DNA of 7,525 nt from CAZTKP01 sp964614215 (GCA_964614215.1 CAZTKP010000125.1:1-7525); one strand, 5' to 3'; shown: positions 1 to 5,860, counted from the stretch's first letter. The notes: generated by a model from the sequence alone, not told the origin. Numbers and translations are program-made.

Positions 1-511
1 TAATACGTTCACCTTTGTAGAAAATTCCCTTTCCCTTGTAAGGTTCAACCGGACGAAGCTTTTTGATCTTCGCGGCAAAATCGCCAAGAGCTTCCTTGTC
101 TGAAGATGTAAGGGTCAACTCATTGTTAGTCTTGTTCACTTCAGCAGAAATCCCCTTAGGTAATTCCATCTCGCAGGGATGCGAAAAACCTAAAGAAAAT
201 CCGATTGCGTTGCCCTTAAGCTCAAATTTGTAGCCGGTTCCCTTAACTTCAAGGATCTTCGTGAAACCTTCTTCCACGCCTACAACCATGTTGTGGATAA
301 GCATTCTGAAAAGTCCGTGAAGACTCTTGCTTTCCTTTGTCTCATCCTTTCTCTTGATGTTGATGACCTTATCACCGATCTCAACGTCGATCATAGGATG
401 AATCGTTCTTTCAAGTGTCGCCTTGGGACCTTTTACGGTAATGACATCATCTTTTAATGTCACACTCGTTTTGTCTCCAAAATTTATCGGCGTATTTCCT
501 ATTCTAGACAC
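1..511 (-). CDS. rplF: Large-subunit ribosomal protein uL6 (L6), 3' end cut by the window edge
   Basis: L6 binds 23S rRNA near the sarcin-ricin loop and the factor-binding site of the 50S subunit. I read 170 codons from a GTG start at 509-511. The product begins MSRIGNTPI, the usual L6 opening, and has the repeated two-domain L6 fold: VKGPK at 27-31, SLHGLFRMLIHNM at 63-75, GTGYKF at 91-96, LGFSHP at 107-112, and the C-terminal signature RPVEPYKGKGI at 153-163. Family members are about 175-180 residues, so only roughly 5-10 residues are missing beyond base 1. The GTG start is supported by a strong ribosome binding site that overlaps the end of rpsH, and the next in-frame Met is residue 40, too deep to be the start. 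It lies 12 nt after rpsH in the spc block. The usual IP motif after the opening reads INF here, a mild divergence. Confidence 0.97.
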   Translation of the reverse strand, partial: MSRIGNTPINFGDKTSVTLKDDVITVKGPKATLERTIHPMIDVEIGDKVINIKRKDETKESKSLHGLFRMLIHNMVVGVEEGFTKILEVKGTGYKFELKGNAIGFSLGFSHPCEMELPKGISAEVNKTNNELTLTSSDKEALGDFAAKIKKLRPVEPYKGKGIFYKGERI

Positions 512-513
512 AA

Positions 514-522
514 CCTTCCTCC
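514..522 (-). promoter_or_regulatory. Ribosome binding site deciding the GTG start of rplF
   Basis: On the minus strand GGAGGAAGG is followed by TT and then GTG. Counting from the GGAGG core, the spacer is 6 nt. It supports a GTG start for L6, where no ATG exists at the conserved N-terminus. Confidence 0.75.
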
Positions 523-523
523 A

Positions 524-922
524 TTACCATACTTTACAGATGATTTCGCCGCCCACATTCATCTCTCTTGCTTTCGCATCGGTCATAACACCGCGTGATG
601 TAGACACTATTGAAACTCCCAGACCTTTACGGATGTAAGGGATGTCCTTGGACTGAGAATAGACTCTTCTGCCGGGCTTACTTACTTTCTCAATGTTTGA
701 GATAACACTTTTTCCCTTAAAATACTTAATGTCAACGGAAACGGTCTTCTTCCCTTCGATCTCGTTTATTCTGAAATCTTTAATGAAGCCCTCTTCCTTA
801 AGAACTCTTGATATTTCCTCGATTATTTTCGATGAGGGAATACCGGAAACGTTTTCCTTCTCTGCAAGAATGCCATTTCTGATCCTTGTCAGATAGTTGG
901 AAACCAGATCATTCATTGTCAT
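524..922 (-). CDS. rpsH: Small-subunit ribosomal protein uS8 (S8)
   Basis: S8 is a primary 16S rRNA binder of the 30S central domain. In E. coli it also represses its own spc operon by binding mRNA near rplE. The 132-residue product is of normal length. It opens MTMNDLVSNYLTRIRNG, has the linker SKPGRRVY at 81-88, and ends with the S8 signature: GVSIVSTSRGVMTDAKARE at 102-120, then MNVGGE at 121-126 and a terminal CKVW where most bacteria have AYVW. The ATG start has a GAGGTG ribosome binding site about 5 nt upstream. It lies 17 nt after rpsN and 12 nt before rplF. Whether the S8 autoregulatory mRNA site exists in this organism cannot be judged by eye; no obvious copy of the S8-binding helix was recognised. 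Confidence 0.98.
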   Translation of the reverse strand: MTMNDLVSNYLTRIRNGILAEKENVSGIPSSKIIEEISRVLKEEGFIKDFRINEIEGKKTVSVDIKYFKGKSVISNIEKVSKPGRRVYSQSKDIPYIRKGLGVSIVSTSRGVMTDAKAREMNVGGEIICKVW

Positions 923-939
923 AATTCACCTCGTTTATT

Positions 940-1125
940 CTACCAACTTGACTTGGTAACACCGGGGATCATCCCCTCGTTTGAAAGTTTTCTGAAACAT
1001 ATTCTGCACATATTGAACCTTCTGAGATATCCTCTGGGTCTTCCGCAGACAGGACATCTGTTATAGGCTCTTACTTTGAACTTCGGCTTCCTTTCGGCCT
1101 TAATTCTTATACTTTTCTTTGCCAA
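940..1125 (-). CDS. rpsN: Small-subunit ribosomal protein uS14, zinc-binding (type Z) form
   Basis: S14 sits in the head of the 30S subunit near S3 and S10 and contacts 16S rRNA. The product is 61 residues, the size of the zinc-binding form; the zinc-free form of enterobacteria is about 100. Four cysteines at 24, 27, 40 and 43 (CPVC and CRIC) make the zinc site, and the end IPGVTKSSW at 53-61 is the usual S14 C-terminus. The start is TTG, backed by a strong GGAGGT site 4 nt upstream; the only other Met is at residue 39, past the first cysteine pair. It lies 21 nt after rplE and 17 nt before rpsH, its normal place in the spc block. No zinc-free paralogue or zinc-uptake regulation site is visible in this window. 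Confidence 0.98.
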   Translation of the reverse strand: MAKKSIRIKAERKPKFKVRAYNRCPVCGRPRGYLRRFNMCRICFRKLSNEGMIPGVTKSSW

Positions 1126-1129
1126 TTCG

Positions 1130-1135
1130 ACCTCC
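1130..1135 (-). promoter_or_regulatory. Ribosome binding site deciding the TTG start of rpsN
   Basis: On the minus strand GGAGGT is followed by CGAA and then TTG. The strong match probably compensates for the weak start codon; the conserved MAKK opening of S14 begins at this TTG. Confidence 0.75.
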
Positions 1136-1146
1136 GTTACTTAGAA

Positions 1147-1698
1147 CTAACTGTTAAAAGGCATCTTGAACTTCGAAAGAAGCAGTTTTGCATCCTTGTC
1201 GTTCGTTGCTGTTGTAACTATCGTTACGTTAAAACCCTTTGTCTTCTCAACTTTGTTGAAATCGATCTCAGGGAAGATCAAGAAATCCTTGATACCGAGA
1301 GTATAGTTGCCTCTTCCGTCAAAACCTTTTCCGGATACACCTCTGAAGTCCTTGACTCTGGGAAGAGCAATGTTCACCAGGTGATCAAAGAAGTCATACA
1401 TTCTGGTCTTACGAAGAATAACTGACGTTCCGATCGGCATTCCTTCTCTAAGTTTAAACGTAGCGATGGACTTTCTTGCCTTGTTTACAACAGGTTTCTG
1501 TCCAACGATAGCTGTGAGCTCTTTCTGAGCATCTTCAAGAACTTTCTTGTTGGCGATAGCTTCACCTACACCCATATTCACGACGATCTTCTCGATCTTC
1601 GGAACGGCCATAGGATTAACGCCGAGTTCCTTCTGAAGAGCAGGCTTTATTTCTTTTTCGTACTGTTCTTCAAGTCTATTTGTGTACTTTTCGCTCAT
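1147..1698 (-). CDS. rplE: Large-subunit ribosomal protein uL5 (L5)
   Basis: L5 binds 5S rRNA and helps place it in the central protuberance of the 50S subunit; it also contacts P-site tRNA and the 30S head. The 183-residue product is of normal length. Family marks in order are PKIEKIVVNMGVGEA at 33-47, GQKPVVNKARKSIATFKLRE at 66-85, GTSVILRK at 90-97, ALPRVKDFRGVS at 111-122, FDGRGNYTLGI at 126-136, FPEI at 142-145, and a C-terminal NVTIVTTA at 157-164. The ATG start has a GGAGAAG site upstream. It lies 11 nt after rplX and 21 nt before rpsN. Confidence 0.98.
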   Translation of the reverse strand: MSEKYTNRLEEQYEKEIKPALQKELGVNPMAVPKIEKIVVNMGVGEAIANKKVLEDAQKELTAIVGQKPVVNKARKSIATFKLREGMPIGTSVILRKTRMYDFFDHLVNIALPRVKDFRGVSGKGFDGRGNYTLGIKDFLIFPEIDFNKVEKTKGFNVTIVTTATNDKDAKLLLSKFKMPFNS

Positions 1699-1709
1699 TT
1701 GCTTCTCCG

Positions 1710-2015
1710 TTAATCCACTATTTCACCGGTCTTTTTACAGACCCTGACTCTTTTTCCGTCCTGAACTTTCATTCTGAAAGATGTCGGCTCATTTGTCTTG
1801 GGATTGAGAGCAACAACATTGGAAATATGAATAGGCATAGCTTTCTCAACGATGCCTGCTTCCTTTGTCTGTGTCTGCTTCTGATGCTTTTTTGCAACAT
1901 TGATCCCTTCAACAATGATACTGTCTTCTTTCGGAATGACCTTGAGGACCTTACCTGTCTTTCCTCTGTCCTTTCCTGTGAGGACCTTTACCATATCGTT
2001 TTTTCTGATATTCAT
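1710..2015 (-). CDS. rplX: Large-subunit ribosomal protein uL24 (L24)
   Basis: L24 is an assembly-initiating protein that binds the 5' end of 23S rRNA and ends up near the exit-tunnel mouth. The 101-residue product is a normal bacterial length. It carries an N-terminal KOW motif at about 6-33, including VLTGKDRGKTGKVLKV at 11-26, followed by VEGINVAKKHQK at 35-46, and MPIHISNVVALNP at 60-72. The rest is basic and ends KKTGEIVD. The ATG start has a GGGAGA site about 5 nt upstream. It lies 11 nt after rplN and 11 nt before rplE, the standard order. Confidence 0.98.
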   Translation of the reverse strand: MNIRKNDMVKVLTGKDRGKTGKVLKVIPKEDSIIVEGINVAKKHQKQTQTKEAGIVEKAMPIHISNVVALNPKTNEPTSFRMKVQDGKRVRVCKKTGEIVD

Positions 2016-2026
2016 TCTAGTCTCCC

Positions 2027-2395
2027 TTATAATACTTCAGGTGCAAGAGAAACGATCTTCATGAAACCCTTTGCTCTGAGCTCTCTGGCAACAGGTCCGA
2101 AAACACGTGTTCCGATAGGCTCATAAGCTTCATCAATGACAACTACTGCATTGTCATCAAATCTAATGTAGGAACCGTCATTTCTTCTGATCTCTTTTGC
2201 CTGACGTACTACAACAGCTTTCTTAACTTCACCCTTCTTTACTTTTCCCTTAGGCTCGGCAACTTTTACCGATACGACGATAACGTCACCTACACCGGCG
2301 TATCTGATCTTTGATCCGCCGTAAACTTTTATACACTGAACTTCCTTCGCTCCCGAGTTGTCTGCGACGTTCAGTCTGGTCATTTCCTGTATCAT
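2027..2395 (-). CDS. rplN: Large-subunit ribosomal protein uL14 (L14)
   Basis: L14 lies on the interface side of the 50S subunit, contacts L19 and 16S rRNA in an intersubunit bridge, and is the docking site of the silencing factor RsfS. The 122-residue product matches the family length. It opens MIQEMTRLNVADNSGAKEV, then has GGSKIRYAGVGDVIV at 26-40, RRNDGSYIRFDDNAVV at 70-85, and the near-invariant end GTRVFGPVARELRAKGFMK at 95-113 followed by IVSLAPEVL. Two in-frame ATGs are available, at codons 1 and 5; the conserved MIQ opening favours the first. Its ribosome binding site (AGGAG) lies inside the end of rpsQ, only 4 nt away. This is the first gene of the spc block in E. coli, but no separate promoter fits here. 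Confidence 0.98.
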   Translation of the reverse strand: MIQEMTRLNVADNSGAKEVQCIKVYGGSKIRYAGVGDVIVVSVKVAEPKGKVKKGEVKKAVVVRQAKEIRRNDGSYIRFDDNAVVVIDEAYEPIGTRVFGPVARELRAKGFMKIVSLAPEVL

Positions 2396-2399
2396 GGTA

Positions 2400-2657
2400 C
2401 TAACTCCTGCTTTCGCCAGTCTTTTCCTTTACAAACCAGGTCTTACGCTTGCTGATAGGAGCACATTCCTGAATACGGACAACATCGCCCACCTTGTACT
2501 CATTGTCTTTATCGTGAGCAAGGTACTTTTTGCGGGCTGTAACCATCTTCTTATAGAGTGCATGTTTGTATTTACGTGTCACTCTTACGGCTACGGTCTT
2601 ATCCATTGAATCAGATACAACTGTTCCTGTAAGCGTTCTTTTGTTCTTTTCAGTCAT
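2400..2657 (-). CDS. rpsQ: Small-subunit ribosomal protein uS17 (S17)
   Basis: S17 is a primary binder of the 5' domain of 16S rRNA and acts early in 30S assembly. The 85-residue product has the OB-fold features of the family: GTVVSDSMDKTVAVRV at 11-26, KKYLAHDKDNEYKVGDVVRI at 43-62, and QECAPISKRKTW at 63-74. The usual ECRPLSK motif reads ECAPISK, a small change. The short tail KTGESRS is as expected. The ATG start follows the stop of rpmC, with TGAGGTG acting as both stop and ribosome binding site. Gaps are 10 nt upstream and 4 nt downstream, so translation is probably coupled with both neighbours. It is the last gene of the S10 block. Confidence 0.98.
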   Translation of the reverse strand: MTEKNKRTLTGTVVSDSMDKTVAVRVTRKYKHALYKKMVTARKKYLAHDKDNEYKVGDVVRIQECAPISKRKTWFVKEKTGESRS

Positions 2658-2667
2658 TTTTCACACC

Positions 2668-2862
2668 TCAACCGTTGTTGCTTTTTTCGGTTATCAGGGT
2701 CTTTACTCTGGCTATGTCTCTTTTAACAGCCATGATCCTTGATGTATTTTCAAGCTGACCCATACTCTTCTGCATTTTAAGGTTGAACTGTTCCTCTTTT
2801 AAAGACAAGAGCATTTCCTTAAGCTCGCCCAAGGCTTTTCCTCTAATTTCTGCAGTCTTCAT
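2668..2862 (-). CDS. rpmC: Large-subunit ribosomal protein uL29 (L29)
   Basis: L29 sits beside L23 at the polypeptide exit of the 50S subunit, where trigger factor and the signal recognition particle dock. The 64-residue product is a predicted two-helix hairpin: a first helix around ALGELKEMLLSLKEEQFNLK at 10-29, the turn near QLENTS at 36-41, and a second helix at 42-60 carrying the L29 signature AVKRDIARVKT. The ATG start overlaps the rplP stop as ATGA (2859-2862), a typical arrangement for translational coupling. A GGGAG site lies about 10 nt upstream, inside rplP, which is rather distant. Confidence 0.97.
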   Translation of the reverse strand: MKTAEIRGKALGELKEMLLSLKEEQFNLKMQKSMGQLENTSRIMAVKRDIARVKTLITEKSNNG

Positions 2863-3278
2863 TTCAGTTCATCTCCCTTACCAATAAATTTTGTTTTTAC
2901 GGGAAGTTTGTGGGAAGCAAGACGAAATGCTTCTTTTGCTACACCCCTGTCAACATCACCAAGCTCAAAAAGAACTCTTCCGGGCTTAATAACGCAAACC
3001 CATTCCTCAAGGCTTCCTTTTCCCTTTCCCATTCTAACTTCAAGAGGTTTTTTTGTGATCGGTTTATCGGGGAATATCCTGATCCACATACGTCCGCCTC
3101 TCTTTACCGCTCTCATTATAGCGACACGGGCTGCCTCTATCTGTCTGCTGTTGATCCAGCCGCACTCTGTTGCTTTCAGAGCAAATTCACCGAAATCAAT
3201 GCTGTTACAGCTTGTGGCTAAACCGCTTCGCTTTCCTTTCATAACTTTTCTGTGTTTTACCTTATTTGGCATTAACAT
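2859..3278 (-). CDS. rplP: Large-subunit ribosomal protein uL16 (L16)
   Basis: L16 binds at the A-site side of the peptidyl transferase region and helps position aminoacyl-tRNA; it is added late in 50S assembly. The 139-residue product opens MLMPNKVKHRKVMKG, then has SRQIEAARVAIMRAVKRGG at 44-62, IRIFPDKPITKKPLEVRMGK at 66-85, GKGS at 86-89, and the C-terminal ASHKLPVKTKF at 121-131. R82 in the VRMGKGKG motif matches the E. coli arginine hydroxylated by RoxA (YcfD); whether it is modified here is unknown. The start MLMP is the usual one and has a CAGGTG site 6 nt upstream. It follows rpsC by 16 nt and overlaps rpmC by 4 nt. Confidence 0.98.
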   Translation of the reverse strand: MLMPNKVKHRKVMKGKRSGLATSCNSIDFGEFALKATECGWINSRQIEAARVAIMRAVKRGGRMWIRIFPDKPITKKPLEVRMGKGKGSLEEWVCVIKPGRVLFELGDVDRGVAKEAFRLASHKLPVKTKFIGKGDELK

Positions 3279-3294
3279 GGTTTACACCTGCAAT

Positions 3295-3963
3295 TCATCT
3301 GTTTCTGGGTTTTCTTTTCTGCTCAAACTTCTTCTGTGTAATGTCACCTTTGGACAACCACACTTTGACACCGATTATTCCGTATGCGGTCTTTGCAACG
3401 GCATAACCGTAGTCGATGTTAGCTCTGAGCGTGTGGAGAGGAGTTCTTCCTTCCTGATAACGTTCGGTACGTGCAATTTCTGCACCGCCGAGCCTTCCTG
3501 CAGCCTGGATCTTTATTCCCTCTGCCCCACTCTTCATTGCCTGGCCGATAGCTCTCTTCATAGCTCTTCTGAAATGAGCTCTTCTTTCGAGCTGTTCGGC
3601 AACATTCTCACTTACAAGCTGTGCATCGATCTCAGGTTTTCTGACCTCTTCGGTCTGAACAAAGATATCTGAAACATCTTTTACAACCTTACCGACCATC
3701 TGCTTGATCTTTTCAATTCCCACACCTTTGCGGCCGACAACAATACCCGGTTTCGCGGTATGGATGATAACTTTCATCTTTTCACCGGAACGTTCGATGT
3801 CGATCTTAGCAATTCCTGCAGGATAGAACTCTTTCTTAATAGCTTCTCTGACCTTGAGGTCTTCATGAAGCCATTTGGCATAGTTTCTATGACTATACCA
3901 TACGGAACCCCATGTACGTGTGATCCCGAGTCTAAGCCCTATGGGATTAACCTTCTGTCCCAA
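3295..3963 (-). CDS. rpsC: Small-subunit ribosomal protein uS3 (S3)
   Basis: S3 lies at the mRNA entry of the 30S head and, with S4, unwinds incoming mRNA. The 222-residue product opens MGQKVNPIGLRLG and has a KH RNA-binding domain with the GxxG loop GRKG at 77-80 (IVVGRKGVGIEKIK). Then come ERRAHFRRAMKRAI at 126-139, GRLGGAEIARTE at 157-168, and the C-terminal domain with GIIGVKVW at 195-202. R132, R133 and K136 align with the E. coli helicase residues R131, R132 and K135. The start is TTG with a very strong GGAGGTGA site 3 nt upstream of it; the next Met is residue 63, so the TTG is required for the conserved N-terminus. It lies 26 nt after rplV and 16 nt before rplP. Confidence 0.98.
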   Translation of the reverse strand: MGQKVNPIGLRLGITRTWGSVWYSHRNYAKWLHEDLKVREAIKKEFYPAGIAKIDIERSGEKMKVIIHTAKPGIVVGRKGVGIEKIKQMVGKVVKDVSDIFVQTEEVRKPEIDAQLVSENVAEQLERRAHFRRAMKRAIGQAMKSGAEGIKIQAAGRLGGAEIARTERYQEGRTPLHTLRANIDYGYAVAKTAYGIIGVKVWLSKGDITQKKFEQKRKPRNR

Positions 3964-3966
3964 AGT

Positions 3967-3974
3967 TCACCTCC
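3967..3974 (-). promoter_or_regulatory. Ribosome binding site deciding the TTG start of rpsC
   Basis: On the minus strand GGAGGTGA is followed by ACT and TTG. It is among the strongest matches to the 16S rRNA tail in the window and sits before one of its weakest start codons. Confidence 0.8.
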
Positions 3975-3989
3975 GTCTTATATTAAAAA

Positions 3990-4334
3990 TCAATTATTCT
4001 CAGCAAGCTCTAACGTAATGTGGCTTGTTCTCTTATTTATTCTGGCCGCTCTACCCTGTGCTCTCGGAATAAAACGTTTCCATGTCTGACCTTCATCAAC
4101 AAAAACAGTCTTTATGAAAAGCTTATCCGGATCCAGATTGTAGTTGTTCTCTGCATTGGCAATAGCCGAATCCAGAAGTTTCTTCATGGCCACAGCAGAC
4201 TTCCTGGGGGTGAACTCAAGGATGTTTCTTGCGTCCTCGACACCTTTTCCTCTGATAATGTCCGCCATCTCCCTAACCTTAAAAGGAGACATTCTGAAGT
4301 TTCTCAACTTCGCTCTAACGATCTTTGTTTCCAT
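3990..4334 (-). CDS. rplV: Large-subunit ribosomal protein uL22 (L22)
   Basis: L22 spans the 50S subunit and its long beta-hairpin lines the narrow part of the nascent-peptide tunnel next to L4. The 114-residue product has RNFRMSPFKVREMADIIRGK at 11-30, EFTPRKSAVAMKKLLDSAIA at 40-59, NAENN at 60-64, and the hairpin region EGQTWKRFIPRAQGRAARIN at 81-100 followed by KRTSHITLEL. The RAQGRAARINKRTSHI stretch is the family signature and carries the tunnel tip. No insertion or deletion is visible in the tip. The ATG start has a TGGAGAAG site about 5 nt upstream. It is preceded by the longest gap of the window (71 nt, with inverted repeats and a promoter-like box), and is followed by rpsC after 26 nt. 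Confidence 0.98.
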   Translation of the reverse strand: METKIVRAKLRNFRMSPFKVREMADIIRGKGVEDARNILEFTPRKSAVAMKKLLDSAIANAENNYNLDPDKLFIKTVFVDEGQTWKRFIPRAQGRAARINKRTSHITLELAENN

Positions 4335-4367
4335 ATCGCTTCTCCAACGATTTACAAAATTTAAAGC

Positions 4368-4388
4368 GGCACAAATTATACGTGTGCC
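4368..4388 (-). other. Inverted repeat (possible RNA hairpin) in the rpsS-rplV gap
   Basis: A perfect 6-bp inverted repeat, GGCACA and TGTGCC, is separated by 9 nt. It does not extend on either side (C opposite C outside, A opposite G inside). On the mRNA it is followed by GCUUUAAAUUUUG, which is U-rich but interrupted, so it is not a convincing terminator. It may be a weak regulatory stem or chance; its loop contains the TATAAT box. Confidence 0.35.
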
Positions 4389-4402
4389 CTAACATTACGC
4401 AA
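4375..4402 (-). promoter_or_regulatory. Candidate internal promoter upstream of rplV
   Basis: On the minus strand a perfect TATAAT (4375-4380) lies 16 nt downstream of TTGCGT (4397-4402), which matches only TTG of the TTGACA consensus. There is no extended -10 TG. The box lies about 40 nt upstream of the rplV ATG, in the longest gap of the operon. AT-rich spacers give TATAAT by chance, so this is tentative. Confidence 0.3.
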
Positions 4403-4416
4403 GAATTATTTCTTGC
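4399..4416 (-). other. Inverted repeat (possible RNA hairpin) across the rpsS stop codon
   Basis: A perfect 7-bp inverted repeat, GCAAGAA and TTCTTGC, has a 4-nt loop that contains the rpsS stop codon (mRNA loop AUAA). It does not extend further and has no U-tract after it, so it is not a normal intrinsic terminator. It could mark an mRNA processing or stability element; part of it is constrained by the rpsS codons for the last lysines. Confidence 0.45.
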
Positions 4417-4672
4417 TTCCCGCATGTGACCTGAATGTTCTAGTCGGTGAAAATTCGCCGAGCTTAAAACCAACCATGTCCTCTGTAACAAAAACGGGAA
4501 CAAATTTCTGTCCGTTGTATACAGCAAATGTCAGCCCTACCATCTCGGGGACGATGGTTGAACGTCTGGACCAGGTCTTAATAGGTTTTTTATCTCCATT
4601 ATCAATTGCCTTGACAACCTTCTTCCAAAGGTGACCGTCAAGGAATGGACCTTTTTTAATTGAACGAGGCAC
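4406..4672 (-). CDS. rpsS: Small-subunit ribosomal protein uS19 (S19)
   Basis: S19 lies in the 30S head, pairs with S13, and takes part in the bridge to the central protuberance. The 88-residue product is of normal length and begins PRSIKKGPFLDGHL after the start, then has KTWSRRSTIVPEMVGLTFAV at 33-52, NGQKFVPVFVTEDMVGFKLG at 53-72, and the end EFSPTRTFRSHAG at 73-85. This is the S19 signature region nearly throughout. The start is GTG, with a GGAGAG site 5 nt upstream; the next Met is residue 44. It lies 27 nt after rplB. The stop codon lies within an inverted repeat, and the following 71-nt gap to rplV is unusually long for this operon. Confidence 0.98.
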   Translation of the reverse strand: MPRSIKKGPFLDGHLWKKVVKAIDNGDKKPIKTWSRRSTIVPEMVGLTFAVYNGQKFVPVFVTEDMVGFKLGEFSPTRTFRSHAGSKK

Positions 4673-4677
4673 TGTGA

Positions 4678-4683
4678 CTCTCC
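4678..4683 (-). promoter_or_regulatory. Ribosome binding site deciding the GTG start of rpsS
   Basis: On the minus strand GGAGAG is followed by TCACA (5 nt) and GTG, the codon immediately before the conserved PRSIKKGPF of S19. Confidence 0.7.
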
Positions 4684-4699
4684 ATTGTAATAGTTTTTC

Positions 4700-5530
4700 T
4701 TACTTATTCCTTCTTCTAACTCTGAACTTGTCGGTTCTCTTGTTATTTCTTGTACGGTAACCTTTTGTAGGTTTACCCCAAGGAGTAACAGGATGACGAC
4801 CACCGGAAGTTTTACCTTCACCACCACCGTGCGGGTGATCTACCGGGTTCATTACAACACCGCGGACTTTAGGACGTCTTCCGAGCCATCTCATCTTACC
4901 GGCCTTACCGATCTTGATGTTCGATACATCCTGATTACCGACTGTTCCTACAGATGCTCTGCATTCAAGATGAATTATACGGATCTCGCCTGAAGGCATT
5001 CTTACAGTTGCATGGTCCTTTTCTTTTCCGAGAACCTGAACACCTGATGCGGCAGCTCTTGCGATCTGACCGCCCTTGCCTATCTTAAGTTCAACATTGT
5101 GAATGTAAGTACCGACAGGGATATATCTCAGTTTCATTGAGTTTCCCGGTTTGATGTCGGCTTCTTTATTTCCGGCTGACACAATAACATCGCCAACCTT
5201 GATCTTGTCAGGAGCGATGATATATCTTTTTTCACCGTCAAAATAGAAAATAAGTGCTATTCTTGCGTTTCTGTTAGGATCGTACTCGATCGCTGCAACT
5301 TTTCCGGGAACATCGAACTTGTTTCTCTTAAAGTCGATGATCCTGTACATTCTTTTGTTACCGCCGCCTATATGACGAACAGTAATTCTTCCCTTATTGT
5401 TTCTTCCACCTGATTTTCTGATCGGTTCGATCAGAGACTTCTCGGGTGTTGACTTCGTAATCTCGGAATAATCACTTGCGGTCATATTCCTTCTACCGTT
5501 CGAAGTCGGCTTAAAGATCTTGATACCCAT
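4700..5530 (-). CDS. rplB: Large-subunit ribosomal protein uL2 (L2)
   Basis: L2 is one of the most conserved ribosomal proteins; it is needed for subunit joining and for peptidyl transferase activity. The 276-residue product is full length. It opens MGIKIFKPTSNGRRNMTASD, then has KSGGRNNKGRITVRHIGGGN at 39-58, the OB-like core with AAIEYDPNRNARIALI at 79-94, IPVGTYIHNVE at 137-147, GKGGQIARAAAS at 151-162, and the C-terminal SH3-like domain with GRRPKVRGVVMNPVDHPHGG at 217-236 and GEGKTSGG at 237-244. The histidines at 232 and 234 belong to the motif of the functionally important E. coli His229. The basic tail ends FRVRRRNK. The ATG start has a GGAG site 7 nt upstream. It is 30 nt after rplW and 27 nt before rpsS. 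Confidence 0.99.
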   Translation of the reverse strand: MGIKIFKPTSNGRRNMTASDYSEITKSTPEKSLIEPIRKSGGRNNKGRITVRHIGGGNKRMYRIIDFKRNKFDVPGKVAAIEYDPNRNARIALIFYFDGEKRYIIAPDKIKVGDVIVSAGNKEADIKPGNSMKLRYIPVGTYIHNVELKIGKGGQIARAAASGVQVLGKEKDHATVRMPSGEIRIIHLECRASVGTVGNQDVSNIKIGKAGKMRWLGRRPKVRGVVMNPVDHPHGGGEGKTSGGRHPVTPWGKPTKGYRTRNNKRTDKFRVRRRNK

Positions 5531-5560
5531 AATACTTCTCCGATACCTTATCCAGTTTTA

Positions 5561-5860
5561 TTAAACACCTTCAACAAGGTTAATTGAATAACCTTCCTTT
5601 AAAGTAACGTAGGCTTTTTTCCAGTTGTTACGCTTTCCCATTATTCTGCCTACTCTCTTAACCTTACCTCTGACAACGACTGTATTTACACTGTCGACCT
5701 TAACTTCGAAAATGTTCTCCACAGCGTCCTTGATATCCTGCTTCTTAGAGTTCAGGGCAACCTCGAAAAGGTAAACCTGCTTGTCAGCATCGTTTGCAGC
5801 TGTGGACTTTTCAGTCAGAAGCGGTCTGCTGATAATGTCAAAATGTCTTTCCTTTTTCAT
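5561..5860 (-). CDS. rplW: Large-subunit ribosomal protein uL23 (L23)
   Basis: L23 sits at the mouth of the nascent-peptide tunnel and is the main docking site for trigger factor and the signal recognition particle. The 99-residue product has the family marks IISRPLLTEKST at 9-20, VYLFEVALNSKKQDIKDAVE at 29-48, FEVKVDSVNTVVVRGKVKR at 51-69, and GKRNNWKKAYVTLKEGYSI at 75-93. The ATG start overlaps the rplD stop by one base (TAATG at 5858-5862), which suggests translational coupling. The only upstream purine-rich site (GAGG, inside rplD) is about 10 nt away, so re-initiation by ribosomes ending rplD may matter. Confidence 0.98.
   Translation of the reverse strand: MKKERHFDIISRPLLTEKSTAANDADKQVYLFEVALNSKKQDIKDAVENIFEVKVDSVNTVVVRGKVKRVGRIMGKRNNWKKAYVTLKEGYSINLVEGV

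Noticed and set aside
1680..2126. 148-codon open frame on the plus strand
   Set aside because: Antisense over rplX and part of rplN; cysteine- and leucine-rich without pattern, a shadow of the real genes.
2908..3672. 254-codon open frame on the plus strand
   Set aside because: It lies antisense over rplP and rpsC, whose products are unmistakable. Its translation is Ser/Leu/Phe-rich with no recognisable domain, as expected of the reverse complement of such genes.
4368..4388. Intrinsic terminator after rpsS
   Set aside because: The stem is only 6 bp with a 9-nt loop, and the following sequence is an interrupted U-rich stretch without a run of five or more U. Termination inside this essential operon would also be unexpected.
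4315..4395. Short minus-strand frame (ATG at 4393-4395, 26 codons) in the rpsS-rplV gap overlapping the rplV start, a possible leader peptide
   Set aside because: No ribosome binding site precedes the ATG, the peptide shows no run of regulatory codons, and its frame simply continues into an alternative frame of rplV.
4537..4827. 96-codon minus-strand frame across the rplB-rpsS junction
   Set aside because: It is another frame of the ends of rplB and rpsS, both of which are conserved in their own frames.
5531..5560. Small GATA/TATC repeat in the rplW-rplB gap as a hairpin
   Set aside because: Only 4 bp with a 3-nt loop, well within chance for AT-rich sequence.
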